From Candidatus Brocadiaceae bacterium (GTDB lineage Bacteria; Planctomycetota; Brocadiia; SM23-32), in contig PUNP01000751.1 of assembly GCA_003551785.1 (NCBI GenBank), positions 1 to 13,594 on the forward strand: a stretch of DNA of 13,594 bases, in the 5' to 3' direction. The first letter of the stretch is position 1. Every line of letters starts with the position of its first letter. Below are positions 7,753-13,594 of the stretch, in pieces. The position numbers and the translations under genes were made by a program. Below the pieces are notes generated by a model that saw nothing but the letters and a program-made list of their open reading frames with translations, did not search any database and had not been told where the DNA came from.

Positions 7753-7964
7753 AAGATATCAAAAAACAAATGTGCCTTTAAATTTTAGCCAATTAAGACT
7801 ATTAATACCAGCCAAAAAGATTGGTTTTCATATACTCGCAAAAATTTGATTCTGTCGGGCCTGCGCCAGAAAATTTTCAGCTGTTCTTCAAAAAAGATCG
7901 TAACACGAATTATTGACCGTTAACCTTGATTTGGCAAAAAACGACTTTTGGCAGGCGTATCTAT
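7753..7964. other. Convergent intergenic gap, no clear terminator
   Basis: Two hundred bases between the stop of the DUF262 gene and the stop of dndE, which run toward each other. I see no gene and no strong GC-rich hairpin with a T-tract on either strand. The only hairpin-like elements are weak: CCAA-N5-TTGG followed by TTTT at 7812-7828, and the palindrome GAAAATTTTC. Transcription may read through into the opposing operon or depend on Rho. Confidence 0.5.
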
Positions 7965-8315
7965 TTATGTCATTTTTATCCTGGATATTGCTATGATACC
8001 TCTTTCGAGGTGTGTTCTAAAATAGTTGCCCATCATCTCTTTATTATTATGGTCAACACCATCAATCTTTGCCCGATACTTGACCAGAGCAGAAAGTTCA
8101 TCTTGATATGGACCGGCAAAGGTTTTCCAATCCATTTCAATATTGCTGTCTGGCATTTTTTCTCTTGGTGCGGGCGGGGCAGGGTTTGCAAGAGAAGCGC
8201 ACAGGGCAATCCGACATACCTCATTCCACTGCTCAAGCCCGATGTTTCTCTTAACTTTAATTAAGGTGTCCTTCCCTTTGGTACTGACTTTCACTGTTGT
8301 AACTGGGGGCTTCAT
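7965..8315 (-). CDS. dndE: DNA phosphorothioation protein DndE
   Basis: A 116-aa protein at the expected size for DndE, the small basic subunit that binds DNA (reported to prefer nicked duplex) and works with DndC and DndD in sulfur incorporation. Features fitting the family are an N-terminal basic strand region (VSTKGKDTLIKVKRNIGLEQW), a CRIALCASL helix and the C-terminal NYFRTHLERGI segment, where DndE proteins carry a conserved His/Arg-Gly. ATG 8315 is preferred: a strong GGAGGG (8332-8327) lies 11 nt upstream. A TTG at 8336 would lie upstream of that SD. It is the last gene of the operon, in a different frame from dndD, whose final 59 nt it overlaps. Context makes the assignment firm. Confidence 0.88.
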   Translation of the reverse strand: MKPPVTTVKVSTKGKDTLIKVKRNIGLEQWNEVCRIALCASLANPAPPAPREKMPDSNIEMDWKTFAGPYQDELSALVKYRAKIDGVDHNNKEMMGNYFRTHLERGIIAISRIKMT

Positions 8316-10287
8316 TGGAAAAGTATCCCTCCACAATTTTGGAAGCTTGGCGTTCTTTTTGGTGGTTGATTAAATAAGTTTTTGTTATGTAGGGCTCAAT
8401 ATCTTTGTAGTACTTCCCTATGATCTCTTCATCTGTTGAGAGTAAAATAACTTGATGCGAAGCTTCGGGGAAGTATTTTTGCGCCAAGTGGCCTCTGTGA
8501 GATGAATCTAACCGACCAAGTGGGGTATCAATAATGACAGGCATGGGATTTCCAGAAGCTCTAGCTAGTCCCCACAGGAGTGCGGTAGCCAGAAGTTGTT
8601 TTTCTCCAGCAGATAGACGTTCATGAGGCAAGTGACCATGATTATGTCCCTTGAGGGCTATAGTAAAGTTTTCTGGTTCGATTTGAATAGCAGTGACAAG
8701 GTTTTCTTTGTGTAGCAACTGGTTAAACGAGCTCAACATTAGGTTTTCAATTTTTCTTGCATGCATCCTAACAATTTTTTTTCTGAATTTAATTAAGGTA
8801 TCCCTAACTTTTTCAGAATGTTTTAATATTCTCATGCCGCTATCTTGTTGAGCGTATTGCTCAATATTTCGATTCATTAGTCCATTTATTTGACCTTGCA
8901 ATATTTTCCCTTGATCGATAAGAGCTTTTTTTCTGATCTGTAAAGACTCCAACTCTGACTTTTTAATTTCATGCTCTTTTCTTGCTTTGCTGAGCTTATC
9001 TTCAATTAATCTTACATTTTCTTCACTTGGAACTAAAATAAGCTCACCTTCAATACTTGATATTTTTTCTTCAATTATAGAGATATCTTTTTTCAAAGTG
9101 TTAGCTTGCTGTTCAGCCGCAGGGATGGCTTCTTTGTTGAGATAGGAGAGCTTGTATTTCAAGTCGTCTTCAGCATCTAAAATAATTTCTTCTGATGCTA
9201 GAGCGGACTTTTCGATTCTGTCTTTTTCTAGCACCTTGTTAATTAAATCAATTACAGTGCCGTCAATATTGTGTGAACTAAGTTCTCTGAAGAGGTTCTG
9301 GTCTCTTTTGAGCAGCTCATCTGTTAAAATTTTTGCTTTTTTTACCTGAGTTTCATGTCTTGCCTGTTTCTCAACAAGGCTTAGTAAACCCTTTATTTTA
9401 GCAAAGGGGAGAGGGCCTGATAAAAGCTCACGATACTGCTTTTCAAGGTTTTCCTTTTCTAGCTTGAGGCGCTCAAGCTTTACTAACAGATCGTTATACC
9501 TGTAGAATAGTTCTCCTCCTTCAGCTTTGAATTGCTCGTTAATCTCTTCCAGGAGTTTGGCTGAACGACCTGCGTTATTAACAAGTTCACCCTCCTTCAT
9601 TGATAGATTTTCCAGGAGCTTGTCCAACTCTTCAAGTTCTTTATTTTTTTGATTTATAACTATTGTTGTCTTTTGATCTAATCTTTCATTTTTTTTACGT
9701 TTTTCCAGTACTTTCAAATCTGTTTCCAGGCGTTCAACTAAGTTTAAGCCTAATAATGTATGCAATGCAGTGCCTATAATTTCTGCAGTGTTGTTACCTT
9801 CAGCTAATTTTTTAATTTGTTCGCCATCAAAAAAGAACAAATGTGCCATTCCTTTAGGCATGTATGTTTCAATTATTGTGTCCCAGTGGTTAGTATGGAG
9901 TTCGTCATACTCTCCATCAATTAGAACTCTGAACACCTCTTCTAACCCTTTAACGCCTTCACGCCAAAGTCTTTGCAATTCAAACGAACGAGTACAACCG
10001 TCTACAAATTTGCGAAAGCGTAAAATTATGCTGCTGCCTTCACTTGGATCACTGTTACGGTTTATAGATTCTCTCAGGTATTGTTTGTAGCCACGTTTAC
10101 CCCTGCTGGAAGTATTTGCCTTTGAACCATACAAAGCCAGTTGAATGGCATCTAAAAGTGTAGTCTTTCCTCCACCGTTCATTCCTCCAAAAAGGATGAT
10201 GGGCTTACCCTTTTCCGGGGTCAGCAGCACTTCTGTTCTGCCTTGATATACACCGAAGTTTTCAATGCTAACGGAGTCAAAGATCAT
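8257..10287 (-). CDS. dndD: DNA phosphorothioation ATPase DndD (SMC/Rad50-like)
   Basis: A 676-aa ABC-type ATPase with the normal DndD layout and length. It has IENFGVYQG near the start, Walker A GGMNGGGKTT (34-43), the hallmark FFFDGEQIKKL (151-161), coiled coils from about 180 to 510, an ABC signature LSAGEKQ (558-564) and Walker B VIIDTPLGRLD (583-593). DndD hydrolyses ATP and is thought to open or remodel DNA so that the DndC-DndE machinery can exchange oxygen for sulfur. It has a single cysteine (C98) and so no zinc-hook-like element, unlike the related ATPase at 2802-4907. Its start codon overlaps the dndC stop in an ATGA (10287-10284), so the two are translationally coupled. The C-terminal tail after about residue 655 is coded in the stretch shared with dndE. 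Confidence 0.95.
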   Translation of the reverse strand: MIFDSVSIENFGVYQGRTEVLLTPEKGKPIILFGGMNGGGKTTLLDAIQLALYGSKANTSSRGKRGYKQYLRESINRNSDPSEGSSIILRFRKFVDGCTRSFELQRLWREGVKGLEEVFRVLIDGEYDELHTNHWDTIIETYMPKGMAHLFFFDGEQIKKLAEGNNTAEIIGTALHTLLGLNLVERLETDLKVLEKRKKNERLDQKTTIVINQKNKELEELDKLLENLSMKEGELVNNAGRSAKLLEEINEQFKAEGGELFYRYNDLLVKLERLKLEKENLEKQYRELLSGPLPFAKIKGLLSLVEKQARHETQVKKAKILTDELLKRDQNLFRELSSHNIDGTVIDLINKVLEKDRIEKSALASEEIILDAEDDLKYKLSYLNKEAIPAAEQQANTLKKDISIIEEKISSIEGELILVPSEENVRLIEDKLSKARKEHEIKKSELESLQIRKKALIDQGKILQGQINGLMNRNIEQYAQQDSGMRILKHSEKVRDTLIKFRKKIVRMHARKIENLMLSSFNQLLHKENLVTAIQIEPENFTIALKGHNHGHLPHERLSAGEKQLLATALLWGLARASGNPMPVIIDTPLGRLDSSHRGHLAQKYFPEASHQVILLSTDEEIIGKYYKDIEPYITKTYLINHQKERQASKIVEGYFSNEAPSYNSESQYQREGHLN

Positions 10288-11870
10288 TTGTTAACCCCCT
10301 TGTAAGTAGCATTCTCCATGAAAACTTCGCACATAAGAGCTTCTTTTTTTGCAAGGTTCAATTCGTTTTTTGTTTTTACAAGCTCTTCAGCCCTGTTAAC
10401 GGCATCCTCACGGTTATCATAAAAATGACGCTTAAAAGAATGTTCAAGCTGTTGATAAAGACCTGCTCTTCTGGCGCTGGTCCATCTTTTCTGGGTAATG
10501 CTTAATAATTCCCTGACTAGTTCGTAATGCAGTCTGTCATCTCCACATATTTCTGAAAGTTCCTGCATTGCATCATTGCCAAGCACAGAGTGATCGTTAA
10601 AAGAATTGCCAGGGTAATCATGACCTGTTGCTTGCTGATAAATTGCCGGGAGAACATCTTCAATTTCATGTTTGTCCACAACCCAGATTCTTCTTATTTC
10701 CTCTAATTCTTCCAAGGTTATGAGCTCAATATTTTGAGCATGCTCAGGGCCATTTTTACGGATGTATTCCTGGGCCTTCAAAAGAAGATGCAGGATATGT
10801 GTCCTTGTGGACTGCAGATATGGTCCGGGAACTTCCTTGCCGCTGGACATGATCTGGATTTGGCCGCTCATACGTCGAAAGTCTCTGAGGCTTCTGTCTG
10901 CATTTTCTGAATGTTCACCCTTTTCATTGGTCCGGAAGTCTAAGTAATTTCTTATTTGCAGCAGGGGGAGCATCCATTCTTTTTCTTCATCATTGCGGAT
11001 CATGGCACTCATGGACTTATCCTGTTCCACAAGAGTACAAACCCAGCATCCGAACCTGGAGCTTCCGCAGCTTGGGGTGGATTCATCAATTACCAGAGGG
11101 CATTCCCCGTCTTCTGTTGCGCCGGCATACATGCCCAAAAGATCTCGGTTGGTGTGATTCCAGGGGTTTTTGGTCTGCATGAGGTAAAACCAGACATCGT
11201 CATTGGTCCAGTCCTCAATGGGGGTATATACCAGAGAGCCTGGAAGACCGGCATTGGGACTTAATCTGTCTCGAATTCGGCCTTGTTCATGCTTGGTCAT
11301 GCTGGCGGCACGACTGGAGCTTTCAGCCTTTCTGGTTCCCAGGACAAGAATGGCCTCACCACTGGATGATACTACACTGTTAATAAAATTGTTGGAGGGC
11401 AGAATTTTTAAGCGATGGGTGCACCATCTGAATTTGTGCCTGGGAGCTGGGTATCCTTTGCCGATGAGATTTACCCAGAATCTGTCTTGAAGCTCAGGGT
11501 AGAGCCGTTTTGGAATGAAGGGCAGTTGTTGATCCTGTGCAGCCTTGCTCATGGATTGTATGGACCTAGTTACCCAAAAGGAAACTACAGGATTTTCAAC
11601 CATGGTATCTGTGGTAATGACATAGATTATTTTTTGTCTTTTTTCCACAGAGAGCTTGCTAATGGCGTTCCAGACAAGTTGAAGTGCTGCTGTAGAATCT
11701 TTGCCCCCAGAGTAACCAATGATCCATGGAACATTATCTAAACAGTAAAGCTCTTGAATTTCGCTTTCCAAGTATTCAATGGCCCAATTAAAACCATGTT
11801 TTTTAAAAGCTGAATTGCTTTCAAAACCCGTTTCAGCATGTGTACATCTTACTTCTACTTGTGTGCTCAT
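10284..11870 (-). CDS. dndC: DNA phosphorothioation sulfurtransferase DndC
   Basis: A 528-aa member of the PAPS-reductase/ATP-pyrophosphatase family. The PP-loop SGGKDST lies at 54-60. Cysteines typical of DndC follow: C150 in FRWCTHRLK, C257, and C268, C275 and C278 in PSCGSSRFGCWVC. DndC carries a 4Fe-4S cluster, and four of these are the likely ligands; which four is inference. It activates the phosphate by adenylation and relays sulfur delivered from DndA. The N-terminal two thirds are the conserved core, and the C-terminal 150 residues are helical and variable. It sits between dndB (TGATG, 1-nt overlap) and dndD (ATGA overlap), all in one transcript. The middle of the gene is clearly GC-richer than the plus-strand operon. 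No sign of damage. Confidence 0.96.
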   Translation of the reverse strand: MSTQVEVRCTHAETGFESNSAFKKHGFNWAIEYLESEIQELYCLDNVPWIIGYSGGKDSTAALQLVWNAISKLSVEKRQKIIYVITTDTMVENPVVSFWVTRSIQSMSKAAQDQQLPFIPKRLYPELQDRFWVNLIGKGYPAPRHKFRWCTHRLKILPSNNFINSVVSSSGEAILVLGTRKAESSSRAASMTKHEQGRIRDRLSPNAGLPGSLVYTPIEDWTNDDVWFYLMQTKNPWNHTNRDLLGMYAGATEDGECPLVIDESTPSCGSSRFGCWVCTLVEQDKSMSAMIRNDEEKEWMLPLLQIRNYLDFRTNEKGEHSENADRSLRDFRRMSGQIQIMSSGKEVPGPYLQSTRTHILHLLLKAQEYIRKNGPEHAQNIELITLEELEEIRRIWVVDKHEIEDVLPAIYQQATGHDYPGNSFNDHSVLGNDAMQELSEICGDDRLHYELVRELLSITQKRWTSARRAGLYQQLEHSFKRHFYDNREDAVNRAEELVKTKNELNLAKKEALMCEVFMENATYKGVNK

Positions 11871-12964
11871 CAGATTATGCCCTTTTCAGTCTTTTTTTCG
11901 TGTGCCGACTCAATTTTTTTCTGCTCATCAGTTAAAGGTAGGTGAAGAGTTTTTTTGATTAGATTGGTAGCCAATACAACATTTGTGGTAGCCTTAGATA
12001 CTTTTCCTCCAATCAAAGCCCTGCCTTCCCAAATGCTTGCATTTGATCTTGACCAGTCAATACTTTTTAGCTTTTCTAATTTATGAGCCCAATCATTGGG
12101 GTGATTTTTAATCAGAGTGTTGCCAGCTTTTCCCAAGGCCTGCAAAATGATGCCGTGGGTATGCAAATAACTTTCCCTTACTTCACTAGCCGAAAGATGA
12201 CCTTCTTTTACCTGAATCCATGTTGGGAAATGCTTGGCTACTTCCTCCCAAAAGCTCCTAGCCAGATCAGCATCATCCTCCAAATTCCCACTGGCCATAC
12301 CGTTAATCAAGTCTGCACAGGCATTATAAAAAGCTGAAAGGGTAAAAAGCTTGCGCGACCTCCTTGCCAGGGAAGACCGTTCCATATCTACAATATCTCT
12401 AAATATCTCTGATTTAATAATCACTAACTTGGCCAACTTGGCCTTGTCATTTCGATGGTCGTATAACAGCCCTAAAGATCGGCTAGGCCTGACTGAATGA
12501 CGGTTTAAATCTGAAAACATCTGTTGACAGCGCTCTAGACCAACATCTAAAAAAAATACAACAGCTATTGTTTCATAGCCTAATTCAGGCCTATGCTCTA
12601 AAGCATCGATTATTGCTTGGCGGCGATGTTGGCCGTCGTTGATTATAAATTTTGCTTCCATGGGGACTTTCAGCATGCCGAGCTTGTCCTGTCCAGGCAA
12701 TGGTTCAAAGGACACTTCGGAATCTATGGACACCGTCAAGGCTGAAAAAACATAGTCGTTGCTATTGTCTAGTATATAATTCGAAATCTCTGGCAGGCGC
12801 GCCTTGTTAAGAGTACGTTGAGCCCTAAGTGCTGGAGGAAGCCCGTCCTCATCAAAAATGGATATCTGTTTTAGCATGCGCATGGTCCACATAGCCACAT
12901 AGTACTCTCGTTTAGCCTGAACTCCACGAATTACAGGAAAAGTAATGCTTGGCTCAATCTCCAT
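11870..12964 (-). CDS. dndB: DNA phosphorothioation accessory/regulatory protein DndB (DGQHR family)
   Basis: A 364-aa protein of the DGQHR family, with FIINDGQHRRQAI carrying D110-G-Q-H-R114, a ParB/DndB-like nucleotide-binding motif. The rest (AVVFFLDVGLERCQQMFSDL, then a SLGLLYDHRND segment) follows the DndB pattern. DndB is not essential for modification in systems studied but affects its frequency and sites, and in Salmonella it was reported to repress the dnd operon from its promoter. It is the first gene of the operon. A GAGGGG at 12975-12970 lies 5 nt before ATG 12964. Its stop shares one base with the dndC start. The inverted repeat in the promoter region immediately upstream would be an obvious target if DndB regulates here too, which is inference. 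Confidence 0.95.
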   Translation of the reverse strand: MEIEPSITFPVIRGVQAKREYYVAMWTMRMLKQISIFDEDGLPPALRAQRTLNKARLPEISNYILDNSNDYVFSALTVSIDSEVSFEPLPGQDKLGMLKVPMEAKFIINDGQHRRQAIIDALEHRPELGYETIAVVFFLDVGLERCQQMFSDLNRHSVRPSRSLGLLYDHRNDKAKLAKLVIIKSEIFRDIVDMERSSLARRSRKLFTLSAFYNACADLINGMASGNLEDDADLARSFWEEVAKHFPTWIQVKEGHLSASEVRESYLHTHGIILQALGKAGNTLIKNHPNDWAHKLEKLKSIDWSRSNASIWEGRALIGGKVSKATTNVVLATNLIKKTLHLPLTDEQKKIESAHEKKTEKGII

Positions 12965-13003
12965 GGAGTGCCCCTCTTAACCCTCTTTAATAATTGACTT
13001 TTA

Positions 13004-13054
13004 ATTATATCAACCTGATAAGCCTTAATTATCTTGACAGGCTTTGTTTGTCAA
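13004..13054 (-). promoter_or_regulatory. Candidate dndBCDE promoter
   Basis: Read on the minus strand, a perfect TATAAT lies at 13009-13004, about 40 nt before dndB, but the bases where its -35 should be are poor. An alternative uses TTGACA at 13054-13049 with GATAAT/TAATTA 15-17 nt downstream. The first has the better -10, the second the better -35; I cannot choose from sequence. GATAA-N7-TTATC (13017-13033) is a further small inverted repeat inside the region. Confidence 0.45.
13034..13054. promoter_or_regulatory. Inverted repeat TTGACA-N9-TGTCAA between dndB and dndA
   Basis: A perfect 6-bp inverted repeat whose arms read as a consensus -35 box on each strand, so that divergent promoters would share this element. 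The same symmetry could be an operator for a dimeric regulator controlling both dndA and dndBCDE. Both readings are inference; the symmetry itself is seen directly. Confidence 0.5.
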
Positions 13055-13061
13055 ATATAAA
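13034..13061 (+). promoter_or_regulatory. Candidate sigma70-type promoter of dndA
   Basis: TTGACA (13034-13039), a 16-nt spacer and TATAAA (13056-13061) form a near-consensus sigma70 promoter reading toward dndA, with the start of transcription expected near 13068. The 33-nt leader would end in AAAGG (13090-13094), 7 nt before the dndA ATG. It is the best promoter in the window. Confidence 0.65.
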
Positions 13062-13083
13062 TCATGAAAAAACATACAACTAT

Positions 13084-13099
13084 ATATACAAAGGTATAT
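13084..13099 (+). promoter_or_regulatory. Possible hairpin around the dndA ribosome binding site
   Basis: ATATAC and GTATAT form a perfect 6-bp inverted repeat around AAAG, so the Shine-Dalgarno AAAGG (13090-13094) lies in the loop and at the foot of one arm. The stem is nearly all A-U and thus weak. It could modulate dndA translation or be a protein site, or be chance in AT-rich DNA. Confidence 0.3.
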
Positions 13100-13101
13100 T
13101 C

Positions 13102-13594
13102 ATGAATCCTGTTTATTTAGACTGTAACGCTACCACGCCTATTGACCCAGAGGTAAAGGATTTTTTTTGGCAATTCATTGATGAGGAATTTGGCAACGAG
13201 GGGAGCAGGACACATCGATATGGGATGGTCGCTAATCAGGCTGTTCAAAAATCAAGAGAGCAAATTGCCAAGGTGGTAAAATCTTCCAGGGATGAAGTCA
13301 TTTTTACCGGTGGAGCGACTGAAAGCAATAATATCAGCATCCTGGGGCTTCAGGAATTTGGTGAAAAAACTGGCAAAAAACATATTATAACTTCTGAAGT
13401 GGAGCACAAATCTGTGCTTGAGCCTTGCCAGGTTATGCACAAGAAAGGCTTTGAGTTATCACTTTTGCCGGTTGAAAAAGATGGTTATATCGACCCTGAA
13501 AATGTGAAAGCAGCACTTCGTGACGATACCCTGTTAGTTTCAGTGATGCAGGTTAACAACGAGACCGGCTTGCGCCAACCCATTGAATATATTG
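13102..13594 (+). CDS. dndA: Cysteine desulfurase DndA (5' part, cut by the window edge)
   Basis: The first 164 codons of a PLP-dependent cysteine desulfurase of the NifS/IscS class, open to the window edge. Visible family motifs are VYLDCNATTPIDP at the start, GNEGSRTHRYG, FTGGATESNN (which contacts PLP), TSEVEHKSVLEPC with the conserved histidine, and QVNNETG. The PLP lysine and the catalytic cysteine lie beyond the window. The enzyme takes sulfur from L-cysteine and passes it to DndC. The assignment as DndA rather than IscS rests on context and the 'LDCNATTP' and 'SRTH' forms of the motifs. Divergent placement upstream of dndBCDE is the same as in Streptomyces lividans. ATG 13102 has AAAGG 7 nt upstream. 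Confidence 0.9.
   Translation, partial: MNPVYLDCNATTPIDPEVKDFFWQFIDEEFGNEGSRTHRYGMVANQAVQKSREQIAKVVKSSRDEVIFTGGATESNNISILGLQEFGEKTGKKHIITSEVEHKSVLEPCQVMHKKGFELSLLPVEKDGYIDPENVKAALRDDTLLVSVMQVNNETGLRQPIEYI

Noticed and set aside
7812..7828. CCAA-N5-TTGG followed by TTTT as a terminator for the plus-strand operon
   Set aside because: A stem of only four base pairs and a short T run are too weak to call an intrinsic terminator.
7926..8373. Plus-strand open frames opposite dndE and the end of dndD (7926-8264, 8143-8373)
   Set aside because: They lie antisense to well-supported dnd genes, have no SD of note and their translations look like shadow sequence rich in Cys, Phe and Ser.
10762..11741. 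Several plus-strand open frames of about 60-110 codons across dndC
   Set aside because: All antisense to dndC, mutually overlapping and without domain signals; a by-product of the higher GC of this gene.
1..13594. CRISPR array, tRNA/rRNA, insertion sequence or integrase
   Set aside because: No regularly spaced repeats, no structural-RNA sequence and no transposase or integrase motif seen on either strand.

Overview
The window carries a DNA phosphorothioation (PT, sulfur-modification) defence locus. A canonical modification gene set on the right faces a second, non-canonical operon on the left. The left operon looks like a PT-associated restriction or immunity module.

Organism: a bacterium of moderate to low GC with Shine-Dalgarno-led, tightly packed operons. 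Nothing in the window fixes the taxon. The degenerate heptamer repeat at the left edge is of a kind I associate with the intergenic regions of sulfate-reducing Desulfobacterota, but this is a weak hint. There is no rRNA, tRNA, transposase, integrase or CRISPR array.

Layout, left to right: (1) 1-185, a leader with a short heptamer array. (2) 186-7752, a plus-strand operon of six genes: a PLD-nuclease-like/SF2 helicase; an 87-aa coiled-coil plus basic beta/alpha protein; a 61-aa helical protein; a 701-aa SMC-like ATPase related to DndD, with a Cys-X-Cys element in its coiled coil; a 146-aa protein resembling 'DNA phosphorothioation-associated protein 4'; and a 789-aa DUF262 protein with an HNH-type C-terminus, of the GmrSD/SspE type. 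(3) 7753-7964, a short convergent gap with no clear terminator. (4) 12964-7965, the minus-strand operon dndB-dndC-dndD-dndE, with overlapping junctions. (5) 12965-13101, a divergent promoter region built around a TTGACA-N9-TGTCAA inverted repeat. (6) 13102 to the window end, dndA, truncated by the edge.

How the genes work together: DndA mobilises sulfur from cysteine. DndC, a PAPS-reductase-like protein, with DndD (ATPase) and DndE (DNA binding) places sulfur in the DNA backbone. DndB is an accessory and probable regulator. The usual restriction partners DndF, DndG and DndH (DptFGH) are not here. Their place is taken by the plus-strand operon, which supplies a translocase/helicase with a possible nuclease domain, an SMC-like ATPase and an HNH nuclease with a DGQQR-type sensor domain. 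That this operon restricts unmodified DNA, or senses PT DNA, is inference from gene content and position. The domain calls themselves rest on visible motifs.
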